DNA of 64,000 nt. Origin: Macrocystis pyrifera (Eukaryota; Sar; Phaeophyceae; Laminariales; Laminariaceae). The notes below the pieces were generated by a model that worked only from the letters and a program-made list of their open reading frames with translations, did no database searches and was not told the origin of the DNA. Below, one piece after another: positions 1 through 12,600 of this stretch. Location of the stretch: positions 9,166,563 through 9,230,562 of the forward strand of contig JASSKH010000014.1 of the NCBI GenBank assembly GCA_031763025.1, read 5' to 3'. How positions within the stretch are numbered: the first letter of the stretch is position 1; every line of letters begins with the position of its first letter. The position numbers and the translations under genes are program-made.

Positions 1-1888
1 TTTGAAGCGTTGACAGGTCAGATGCCCCTGCTGATGTGTAACATAGGTGTGATGCCCCTGTCGATGCGCTTACTACTGCAGGTGGGATAATATCTATTTT
101 GACGCGTTCAAAAAGTCAAGTAGTCGAATCGTCGCACTAGCTAGCTAACCCCTCGTGGTTTGAGCCTCCTATAGGAGATGCAGGTCTCTCGAACTCTAGT
201 CGGGCATCACTATACAATATTTTAGAGTGCTGAGTTTTGCCTGTCGTCAAAATATGTCGTAGTGTATTAGGCCACCGATGGTTTCAGCTGACGACGAGAT
301 TCCGTACCGACAGTGTCAATAGTGGTCGCTGCGCGTTTTGTTCTCCACGCACGAAACGCAGAATCAAACGCCTCTTGTCAATGTCTAATATGAGTCCTTT
401 ATAGCACAGCAGCGGGGATCGGGTAAACCAAATCCGTCTTAATTTATTTGTGTTACATAGACGAGGTAATGTGAAAAAAAAAGGCTCGGCCATAATATTC
501 CATATTTCAACACGCCCCCTTGATGGGAGCTCGGTCGCTAGAAGAACGTATACAAAAATGTGTTGCAAGCTGCTACAGAGTGACTAAGGTTATGCTTGGA
601 CGATATTTTTGGCCCGCGTATGAACGGCGGCAACACGTCATGTACTCTTGTTGCACAATACTCGTTGTGCCAACATTTGCGGGTTATGTTCTACAAACCA
701 AGTGCAGACCCATCTGTTGTGCTTTATAGACCCCCCTGGATAGAATCCTAGAGCTAAGAAGACGAATATAATAGAACATAATATCCTAAAATCCTGCAGG
801 TTTCTGCCCTGTACAACGTGTACCGTTCAGTTCTTGTTAATAGCTTGTACTCGTAATAATACCGAAGGATCAAGGGCAAGTAATTCGGTCAACTAATTTG
901 TCGATTGGCTGTACAAGCTACCCGTGGTACAAAGACCTAGAACATAGGTGTGATACCATACAAGCCCAGCTGTCATATAGTATCGACGACATTGAAGTCT
1001 GCTACTAGTATGTGCTCCTGGGTGCTCTGATCACCTCTCACCTCGCCTTGATACGTCAGTCTAATAGGCTTCGTCAGCCTCTCAGATCGGCACCATTTTC
1101 CTGGCATCGTGTCGCAGCGTTCGTAGCATGTTACCCGCGTCTCTTTTGCGGACCTCTAACCCAACGTCGACTAGGACTGGTCGTGAGTACGAGCAAGATT
1201 CACTGGTCTTTTAATCAGAAGGCGTGTATGAGGAATGGTGCGCTGCGTACCTGTATAAACCAGGGTCCGGTCTGTCACCTGTCATTATGTGCACATAGAC
1301 AACGAACTTAAACAGGTAAAGATGTCGACATGGTGTCGTCACGTCGCACCTGTAGTATTTCCTTAATATCGTCCTGTATTCCCACAAAAATCTGAACGTC
1401 ATGGCAATTCTAGAAGGATGTTAGACCTGTTTTTTTTCACTCCACGGTGAGGGTTGAACATTTTGGGCGAAATGTTTCTTACCAATTGAGTTCCTTAAGT
1501 GAATAGCTACCAGTTAGGATGAACATTTTACTCGTATATTCGTTTTAGGACTAGCGCATACAAGTGCCAGTCGGATGATCCGAACGAATTTCTTCCAAGT
1601 ATTGTATCGGGTGAGATATTGAGCTCCTAATGCGAGGGACTCAGGAACGTCGGGTGCACCCCGACTGTGGGATAGCGTATTACACCAAGTGAATCTACGT
1701 ATTTGGCTTCACTTTATGGTTGGTCCTCCGGTAGAATGGGCCTCGACTATTCGCAGCGCCCTTTGGGTTGTTAAATCTGTCATTTTTCGCGCCCTCAGGA
1801 ACGGCACCCGAGACCGCATTTTATTCCACTGCAACTGCGCGTAATGTGACGAATCGGAAACACCAACGAGACGTTGTCCTACCCGCAG
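1..1888. other. Left edge: presumed intron, no gene seen
   Basis: No coding exon, RNA gene or clear repeat was recognised. Because exon 1 begins in phase 1, this stretch is presumably intronic. Confidence 0.5.
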
Positions 1889-1972
1889 GTGCTATCTATG
1901 TGGCGGTGGACTCTAATGTGTACCTCACCGGCGAGTCACATTCGAGCTACAACTCAGGGAAACGCGACGGAG
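1889..1972 (+). CDS. Pmp-repeat exon 1 (84 bp)
   Basis: The acceptor ends CCCGCAG and the donor is GACGGAG|GTAAGT. The exon is phase 1 at both ends and encodes one 28-residue repeat that opens Gly-Ala-Ile and closes YNSGKRDGG. It is the first exon visible in the window. Since it starts in phase 1, at least one exon must lie further upstream. Confidence 0.8.
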
Positions 1973-4900
1973 GTAAGTGACCACCCGGTACTATGTGTGC
2001 TTTTACTGTCCACTACCAGTAGACGCTTAGTATTGCGACACCCAGTATGCAACGACCAACGTAGTCGATATCAACGTTGATCGGATTGTCAAGGCACATC
2101 GTACCCACCGCTACTGTAAAAACAATCGATACCGAGCTCAGACTTCAAGCTCTATAGGCAGGTATGGTCTAGGTGCTGCAAGGCAGCGATGATTTCTCTT
2201 TAACAAAGCTATACCTGCAAGAACAACATTGGTAGTGGCTGGAGTAATGTTTTTGCGTTCCTTCAACTTCCGGGGAAACGTCTGCTGTTTGGGTCATCTG
2301 TTTTGGGGTCAATTGGCTACAGATACTAGTATTGCAAAGTGATATCTTGGACGATCTCTGAAGCTACCAAAAAATGGAAAGATATCGTATGGCTACCCCC
2401 ACAAATACATAGTTGTTCGAGACCATAATAATAGTAGTTCTACAGTTTCTGCGATCGTCAATGTCAAAATCAATCGAGAGGTGGATCTCGTCACTGCTGT
2501 TCTTGGTGTCTAGCCTGTAGACTTCAGCTACATTTCTGGTCTGGACAGTACAGGCATCAGTCATGGAAAAAAAACCTGTGGCCGGTGTTTTCTAGAAGAA
2601 AACCTACTGTCGCGAAAGTCCCAACATGTAACCTTCAAGCGTGCGATGAATGGGCAACATGTACGCAGCACTTGCCAATTGCCGGCATTCTGGGTGTGCG
2701 GCGTTGCTATAGGTTCTTGAACATATTTATGAGGTATTTACATCTGCACCCGCGGGCATGTAGTGGAGCTACTTCGGTACTTCGTAAGTACAGAAGGATG
2801 ATCGTTGCAATGAAAGCGATGCCAGTGCTGGTCTTGGATACTATCATCAGCTTCGCTCGCAGCTCCGTGTGGAGCACCGTGCCGACTACAGAAAACTCTG
2901 AGCTTTCGTAAGAGTTCCCGATGGGTTTTGTTCGATATCCATGTCAATTACCATTTGTGATCTAACCTCGCAAGGTTCTCCACAAGCTTTGTTCAAGAGT
3001 CATATGCATTTCAATCGTTTGTAAGAGCACATCGCACACGAGATGCTCCAGTACGAACCACAAGGGTAAAGCATATCAAGGATTGACAGAGACGGTCGCC
3101 GTCGAATGTCAGCTGACGCTCGATACGTGCATGAATGCTGCGAAACGCCCTGGCTGGGTTACCCAGAAATCATGCCAGAGAATGCAACCTGAAATCCGTG
3201 TCTAGGTGAAATGTCTCGGTAGGGTGGGTCAACGTGAAGGCGGACGTTCAGGTAAAGCGGGCCTTATACCTTGGGTGGAAGATCCTATGTTACAGCAAGG
3301 AGTTAGGGTGCTGATTCAACTCATTTAGGTGTCGCGGCGGTCAGTCACTCTTGATCACCTCCAGGTTCTTAAGCAGTTGTCGATGTTTCCAGTCTGACCA
3401 GATCGTAAACCCCAACCATGTGTTGTTTTAGTTATCGGTTTACTCGCAGGGGTGTGTATCACCTGCTACCAATCAGGTTACGAAAATGAATTACACTAAT
3501 GTAGGGCACGTCATAGTGTACGAGGTATCCAAGGCCAACTCCAACGTATAGTACACCCTATAACCGTTTACGCCTCCCGCCGGTAAATGCACCCGCACCT
3601 ATGGGTGGACGAACTACAGATGGTCAGGGTGTTTTCCTGAAAACACAATGACGAGGTAGTAGACAGTCGGGCACAAGCGCAAAAAAAACGTCTCGCTGGA
3701 TCGATAGTCCAAGCGTCCGTGGTAGAACAGCCTGCTCTGCGGTCGCCACAGGAGCGACGGGCTAACTTGGCACACGACACGTGTTCTATAGTGGAAGTGT
3801 GTTGAGCGTAAGCTTCATTTCTACAAAATCCGCACATGGTTAAAAAAACGAAATAATAGATGCTAACAATGTACGCTGCAAAGAGCGATCTTACACCCAT
3901 CAGTCGGTGTTTCAAAGTTGTGGAAGTGTCTCTCTCTACAGTGTACTTGATGCATAGTTGGTTGATTCCAGTTTCATCGGCGGTTACTGGTTTCCTCTTA
4001 CCCCAGTTTCCTCTTACAATGCACTGGACGGGTCAACTACAGTGCTGTACGTTCAATCGAAGTATAGCATCGGCAAGGCTTCCGGCCGCTCAGTAGATGC
4101 AAGGCATGCCCATCGCCTCGTTTTGTGCTGAGCTACCGAGCACTTTTTAGTTGATTTGTTTATCCCTCGTACAGTAGTGGTTCCGTTAACACTTCTAACA
4201 GACCCACATCAAAAATTCGATTTGAGTATTTCGTGTGACGAGGACATCCGATTTCCCGCACAATACAGTGCGCGCTGCACACTGTTAAGGTCTTAGTCCG
4301 TTGGGCTCAAGGTAAAAACCAATCGCCTACCCAATACTAGCCTTATAACACTCTCCTCCCCTGGAACGGACCGGATATACGGGTCGACGCGTGACACAAA
4401 CACACGGTTCCATTTTCTGGGGATCCAGAAGTATTTTTTCAGGTTCTTGACATGAGGAAATTAAGTTTTCTTTAAAAAGCGATTTCATGGTGGACGTGAG
4501 ATTCGAACTCACGACCAACGACCCATGTCCTGCCGACGACGCCACTTGTTAAGATCAAGGGTTGCGGGACACTTTGTATCCCTGGACAGGTCTGCCTTTT
4601 AAGTCGGTAAACATTGTACTCACATGTTTTGTTTTGCTTAGCTATAGAAGAAGAGCAGTTTTATTCCTTTCGTGCACGCGGAGACTGAGACCAAGCTCGT
4701 GCTCCTCTGGAAAACCCCTGGTTTTCCATCTAAGATACGCCTTCCAAGTACTACTAATACGTTCCCAGTGACTGGACCCAGGTAGTTACCGGGCTTTCAA
4801 TCTCATACAAGACAATATCTTAACAAAACAGTACACACGCGGCGATGTCCGGTTTCGCGGTCTTCGACTATTATTGTATTGTTGTTATTTTGCGGTTCTG

Positions 4901-6622
4901 ACGTGTTGGCAAAATGTCCGTGACCTCAATTCGTTTTCGAACAGGCCTGGACTTTCGGTTGCCCCGTATCCCCGCGTTTCCTTTCGCTGATCTCTGACCT
5001 CAAGCGGGACACCTTTGGTTTGTTAGAACGCTGCTTGACAAGGCCCTGTCCCCGTCAGAAGAGGTGCTTGGATGGCGCAAGGTGCCAAGCGCCTGCGGTG
5101 AACGCTTGTGACGATAGAGGAAAGAGGCGACAAAAACAGAACTATCGTTTCAGGCAACAGCCGGCCATGATCGAACTGAATGCGAACACTCCAGTAGCAT
5201 TGTTTTTTGTTTTTTTTGCAGCACGTCGTACTCGTATTGACATTGTGAGAAACAAAAATGTCGATTGATGCGACGCTGGCAGACCTATCAGCCGGCCGTG
5301 GTAGACAGAAGAAGTTGCTGGCGTTTGGGACCCGTTCCGACATTCATTGTTGGCAAGCTTTAACTAGTAAGAGCAGCAGGATTTCGCTCCCGTCGGCTCT
5401 AAGGTTTTTCAACCAAAACCTATCACACCAACTGTCGACGTGTGTCTTCTATCGTTCAATCAGTCTTATGATATGCCAGTCTGAACTCGTTGCTGGCGCG
5501 AATATATGTTGATCGCTCATGGCCGTACGTCAGTGTTCCACTGGCGACTGGACTGCGGTATGTATGTCGAATAGATTCGTTTGGTTGGTAACTTACTCCT
5601 TCTTTTTGTAGACTAGGCTCGGGCGTGAAAATCCTACAGAAACAAATTAAGATGGAATGTTTATTGTGTACCACACTGTCAATGTAAACCATACTCCTGA
5701 TTTGTACGGGGACATCGTATATCTAACGTATCTCTCACTCCGTGCTTCATTATTAACCTCTTCAAGCCAAAGCCATCATCAGGCATCTTCGTATGATCGG
5801 CTGACAGCATCGTCATGCCCTCTCCGTCCGTAGGTGCCATGTGCTATCGCGACTCCAAGATATACGTGGACGGGGACAATACATTTACAAACAACTCAGT
5901 GGTTAGGACGGGAGGTGAGACTCAGCGTATGTTGAGAGGATAGCCGGCGTAGGCGACGCGAACACGTACGGCCTGCCATGAGGAGGAAGGGTGTGCGGCA
6001 AGCAAGGCACTACCCCCGTATATTGTGGCTTGGCCAGCATCTGAATGGATTTAGCACAAGTAACGGCACGCTAGTTGATGCAATATAGTACATCGCTGCC
6101 CAAAGCAGTAGTGGGGTTCGATACGATGGATAAATCGTAGCGCTCCGTAGCCAATGCTAACAAAGGTGTCCTCAGCGAGCTTTTTACATGGAATATTTCC
6201 GTGTCTGCGCGGCGATACGCGCTCACACCCAGCCGTGAGCACAGGTAGCAAACTGTCAGAGGAAACAACATGAAAATTACCGTATATCCGCGGTTTAATA
6301 TGCGATACGTCCCCGCTGTCCTACTGGGTTCAGCATCAGCCAACGTCGGTGAGCTCTAGCACCACAGAATTCTGGCTCGGCAAATTTTCTTCAATGAAGG
6401 TTTTGCTTGGCGTCTTCGTGTATTTCGACTGCTGACGTTGTTTGAAATAAGTGACATACAACGCATGCTTGTCCTCCAAGTATCCTAAAACTTGCATTTC
6501 ACTAGCTGCAAGCACAGCCAGCCAGCCTTCTGCTATCATACATGGACGAGCCCTTGGCAGCTGAATGAAAACTGACTGACTACCCAAGGCGTAATAAGGC
6601 ACACAGTAGGCTATGTTGGATG

Positions 6623-6654
<32 letters not shown>

Positions 6655-9600
6655 TGCTTTTGCTAGCATTCGACGCTTGGTTGTCAAATGACAAGCCCCA
6701 AAAACGACTTGGACACGGCGATAGTCTCTGCGTGTCAGAATGTGGCTGCTTTGTGTTGGCCAAGATACTTTTGTGCGTCATCTTCTACCACCACCCCCTA
6801 GGTATGCGCTATGGGATCAAACGCAACAGGCGCACAAGGCAAAGTAAAAGTATCGGTGATCACCAGAGAACTGCTGTAGGGGGGAGCTCACGTTTTCGAT
6901 TTCGGGCCGGGGTGGCACACCTTAAGGCAACGCATCCTAGACTTGAGATAAGTGGCCGCTGTCACGGCAGCCGATTCCAATAATTTTACTAAAGTATTAC
7001 TGTAGTGTATGGTCGAAAAGAACACATTTTTTTACTGACGACCGAAACAGCAAAGGTGTATTCGATATTCGCAGAATCGGTCCGCCAGCATTATTCAAGG
7101 GTTCGGTTGTCTATTGTTCCATTTCTGTACGTAGGCCAGATTTTATGAAAGGGGCCATCTGATGTAGAAGTCCCGGGGTGACATCCGTATATAACTCCAC
7201 TTCTTCAGCCTCCTACACTAGAACAAGCTACAAATAAACTATCGTCGAGTTTGTCTCGGGCGTGCGGAGAACAGACAAGACATATGAATGTGCTCTCCAG
7301 GCCTCCATGCCATGCTATTGTTTGGACAACGCTCACTCCAGTGCTCGATATTTCTCCTGCAGGTGCCATCGTTGCGTACGGTAGTGAGGTTTACATAAGC
7401 GGCAGCGCCATGTTCACCCACAACTCGGCCGGAGTAAACGGAGGTGAAAACGTGCTCGTGGCTGCTATGCTTTTTTATGCGCCTCTGCTGCATTAGCGTC
7501 GTGCACCGTAAACGCATTGGGTTGTGAGAAGAACAGTGCACAAACCGTAAAATCACCTCGGTATATCAGAGTTGAGCCTCATGCCAGAGTGATACCTCCA
7601 TTTCTGCTACTTCTTCCTAGTTAGCAGGGAGGTACATTGCAGCGACACTATGTGGACTTCTCGGTATGATGGTGATCACTGTCACCCTGCCATCGTGTCA
7701 TCCATTCGTTCTATCATCCAATCTGAATCTAGCCGCAATGATGACAATAGGTTTGTCATGTACTTCAAGCCCGCAGTTTCTCGTTTTCTGGTCTGCGTGA
7801 GGAAAGGTTATGGTCAGCGCACTGAACCGCCGTTTGCGGTGGACTTCAATGGATCGTCTTGAATTGGTCGGCACCTGCGGTACTTAGAAGTATTTTTTTG
7901 TCCTTTATTTTAGCGTTTGGGTGTTTGACGGCCGGAACTAAAGTGCCCCTTATAGTGTGTTAGACCCCTTGACCGTGTGCAGAGATATTGCCATGCATGT
8001 GAGAACCTCACAATGCTCCCTAATCATGTAGGCACGTCTTCTTAAATAGTGGCATTGGATGCGAAATGCATGCTCAGGGAATCTCAGGGTGGTCGTTCAT
8101 CAGTAAGCGTAAGACTCGGGTCTCGAATGTGACTCCAACCAGTCGGCAGCGGTTAGTCTTTACCAGTGTGCGGCAGGCCTCAACGATTACTATGGATATA
8201 CACTGTATAGCGATAGGACGATCCTTGGACCGGAAACAGCAGTGTCCCCCTTTCTGGCTGCACAGTACGTACGCCGTGTGCGCAACGGTGTGTGCTGGTT
8301 AGCTGGTTATCGATTTGTTCCGTCGCATCTACATACAAATAAAACAGCTGCATCGGCTGAAAAAAAATGTAGGTTGGACGAAGGGCTCTAAATCCTCGAA
8401 ACTACTTGTTCGTTGAGACAAACGTCCTTGGACTCGGTGCGATAACGATTCTCGTTCTCTGACAATTTTGGATTCGTACAAGACGATTCTCGGTCGGAGA
8501 AACTACATATCATCAACGTTTATTGTACGCTACGTAGAAGAGGGCATGGTCCAGCAAACACATCCGACCACAGCGTGTGGAATACTGATCCACCAAAACA
8601 AATACAGGCGAATGCTCCAACAGGGGGCATAGAGAACAGCGGCAAAGGAGTACCGTACGTACATGCTAGTTGTTCAAAGGTCCTGATCGCGGTTTTATCT
8701 AGCACATACTTTGCCCAACGTGGATTATTTTTCGTGTCGATGCTATCGTGCCTCGTTCATCCATACGACCTTTCTTCCTTTGCATCGAACGTTGTGGGAA
8801 GGGGAAGCTTCGCCGACCCGAAAATGAATGAAATATTCAATACCACGGACGCCGCACCTTCGCTCAGCCGTCAAAGCGCCTCTTTTGGCGTCTACGAACG
8901 TTTCCTGCCCGTAGGCGCCGTGGCTTGGATTGGGTCAGATATATACTTCACCGGTGAAACTTACTTTGGAAACAACTCAGCCAGAAGCAGAGGAGGTAAG
9001 AAAGATTAGCGGGTTTTGCACTTCAATTCGATAGTCCGGATGTATTTAGCTGGTGGTTCTCGTCATCAAATAGAAGCTCAGATTTAAGGTTGTGTGTTAA
9101 GCCTCGCCGTGTGGTGGGTGGTTTCCAAAAAAACTATTACTATCTACTACTAACATTATTCCCGCCGACACGTTTTAGTATTAGTCAGAGACTGCACAAC
9201 CAACTGATGGGGCTTTGATATTTAGCCGACAGCGTTGAGCTGGCAGGCGATGTGGGGTAGATACTCTTTATATTTGCGGCGCCTGAATATGGGTAAAGCA
9301 CTTGCTGGACTACAGTCTAGAGTAGTGGTCCTCTCGACCAATTGTGCTTCAAGTCGCTTAGATATGCCCTCCATGGTGAACTGCCACGCTTACTCGTCGT
9401 CTCGACTGTCGCGAATCACGACATTCGCGCTACTTCCGTACCCTATTCAAGCAGACTTGGTAAAGTACTATAGTATACATGGTCTGAGCGCGTATCTGAC
9501 ATGATCGTTTACGAGACTGCTGCTTTACATTGTTCAGCGAGGTGAAGTGATAGTAGCGCCCACTCGAATCACCTGAATACACGAATAGGTTCACAGGAGG

Positions 9601-12600
9601 CAGAAGCACTGTCTAATAGTAGATAAACTAAAGGCGTAGTGAACGTATATGGGGTCTTCATGTTGTCATCGGACCTACAGTACCTTGAGCGTGTTTCCTT
9701 CAGACGTTGCATGTACACAGTGGTGCGCATCCCCCAGAGTTATACATGTTATTCTTGTCCGATACTTTCTGTGATGTTCCCCGATGATGCCATGTTCGAG
9801 AAGTCGCGTTAATAATATCGCACGGTGTGTGTGAAGGATGCGTCGGGTGTCGGGTATGAGTGAAAAATTATCACAGAGTTAGTGACCAAAGACCAAGCAG
9901 TCAGCTGTTGCTGGCTGCACCAGCAACCGAGTTGACATGTAGTGTAATGCATTGTCGACATCTAGTCTCCACGGATCCTCCTCCTCTTCAGATTCAGAAA
10001 CGCGCTTGATATCTGCCAGTTTGCCTTTTGATGTTCTGTCCATGGTCTCATTTACATAGGGTTATCGTGACCCCCGCTTGTATGGAGCGTGCCGAAACCA
10101 AGATATGCAGTAGTACAGTAGTTTCCTATCGGATCGTATTTTCCCCTTCCCGCCGCAAAGCAGCGCTAAACGTAGATGTGTGTGATTAACCGTGTACGTC
10201 ACACCACCTACCCGTAATATCACGCGCTCTTTGCAAGTTGCTTGGGGTGTCAGCCAGTATTATTTTTTACATTTTCTTCTGCCCGCAGGTGCCCTGTCTG
10301 CTGGCAACGCGAATGTACGTATGGCCGGCCATACATGGTTTGGCTATAACTCAGCTCAATTGTCCGGAGGTGAGAACGGTAGCGGGGCTATGCCATGCTA
10401 TAGACCTTGACGATTGTTGAGACGATTGCGGCCCTAAAAGGCCCGTTCTATGATTGGGAATTGCGTAGATTATTATGCTTCTTTGCTGTGTGGTAGTGAC
10501 ACCTCACGCGCTACACTGCCCCCAAATTCTTCTCCAGTGCTGTACAAGTTGAGGGGCATTTTCGTGCTGAGTGAGGTTCATGTCGTAGTACGAATTTCGA
10601 GTATACTGACGGTACAGTCACGGCACCACCTGTGGCGCTAGCCCTGCGGGGCCCACATTTCGCAAGTACATGGTATGAATAGTACTCGCAGTGTCCTGTA
10701 ATGTAGTACTCTGAACGTAAATGTAATAACCCCCGTGCGGGGTGGTATTGACCCGAGAGATGTCCGTTTTTGTCCCCGGGTTCTTTGGTTTCTACATATA
10801 TGGAAAGATTTATGATCCGAAGATGGGACTTATCACCGGTCGGTGCGGCCAGTGGGGTTGAAGTTTCCACATCTTGACGGATGGTATCGACCCGGGGGAA
10901 GCCCGTTTTCGTCTCTGGGTTGTTGGAGTTGTAGATGTACGGAAGGCTCTCTGGTCCAGATATAGGCCCGTATCGTCCCCGCGTGCGGCGGGACCTCGAA
11001 GTTGTGGCAAGGGGAGACGTTCACCGCGCGCTGGCTCCAAGCCGTACCCCTAGCAAATCATAAATCAGCAGTTCGGGTTGGGATGTCCACACCTTCCGGG
11101 GCGCTATCGGCCCAGGGGCTGTCCGTTTTCATCCTCGGGTTGTTGAAGTTGTGGATGAACGGAAGGATTCAAGATCCGGGGATAGAAAATTTTCATCGCG
11201 GGGTGAGACTGGACCTCGCCGTTGTCAGGTGAGGCAACTCTTGCCACGCGCTGACTCTAGGAGAGCCAGCCAGCCGTAAATCAGCCAATGGGGTTGGTGT
11301 TTCTACACCTTGCGGGGTGATATCGACGCGAGGGACGTCTGTTGTCGTCCGCGGTTTGTTGAAGTTGTAGATGTACGGAACAATCTATGATCCGGGGATG
11401 GAGATATATCATCTCCGGGTGCGATGGGACCTCGACGTTGTCTCGGGCCAACTCACCGCGCCCTGGCTCTATGAGCCCCAGCCAGCTCACAAATCAGCCA
11501 ATGGGGTGGGATTGCCACAACTTTCAGGGCGGTATCGACCCGGGGGAACTACGTTTTCGTCCCCGGGTTGTTGATTTTGTGGATGTATGGAAATGTTTAT
11601 TATCACGGTGTAGGAGCTGTATCGTCCTCGAGTGCGACGGGACCTCTCCGTTGCCCCAGTGCAAAATTATCGCCGCGCTCTGGCTTCATGAACCCCAATC
11701 AACAATAATTCAACAAGTAGGTTTGGGATTTCCACGACCTGGGGGATGTCCGTTTTCGTACCCAGTTTGTTGGAGATGGGAATTTACGGAAGGATGTGTT
11801 GCACGGGGATGGTATCTTGTTATCCCCGGGTGCGGCGGGACTTCGACTTTGTCCCGAGGAGAAACTGTCGAGGCGTACTGGCTCCTTAAGCCCAGCCAAA
11901 TCAGTGTTTAGCCGATGCTGGTGGAGTTTTCACACGTTCTGCGGCAGTATCGACCAGGGGGGATCCGTTTCAATGCCTTAATGGTCGAATGTTGGATGTA
12001 CGGTAAGTGTTTTGATCCGGGGATGGGACCGTTCCGCCCCAGGGTGAGACGGAACCCCGCCGTTGTACGGAAGGGAAAGTCTCTCTGCCCGCTGACTCCA
12101 TGAGCCTTAGCCATAAATCAGCCAGTGCGGGCAGGATTTCCACACTTTGCGGGGAGGTATCAACCCGGGGGGTGTCCATTTTCGTCCCCGGGTTGTTAAA
12201 ATTGCAAACTCATGGAGGGAATATGATCTGGGGATGATGCACTATCGTTCCCGGTTGCCGCTGACTCTATGAGCCTCAGCGAATCTTTGATCAGCCGATG
12301 GGCGTGGGGTTTCCACACCCTGCGGGGCGGTGTCCACCCGGCGAGTCGCCGTTTCAGTCCCCCGTTTGACGGAGTTGTAGATTACATAGGAATTTCTGAT
12401 CCGGGGTTGGGACCCGATCGTATCCGGGTTTTATGGAAGCTGGATGGCTCTATTCACTGCCAATGTTCTAGAAAGAGCGAGCGGCCCCTGGCATGGATTT
12501 GTCCCACCAATCGGCTTCCAGAATTGTATTCCAATATTATGAGTCGGCATCTAGGGTGGCTAGGTGGCTGTCAGAACGGCCACGAGATTTTGTAACGGCC

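Noticed and set aside
3301-3370. A possible extra repeat exon starting at TTTAGGTGTCGCGGCGG.
   Set aside because: The frame meets a stop after eight codons and no FxxN...GG end or donor follows.
6781-6860. A possible repeat exon after CCCCTAG|GTATGCGC.
   Set aside because: The translation is Arg/Lys-rich without the conserved G, F and N positions and there is no GGAG|GT donor.
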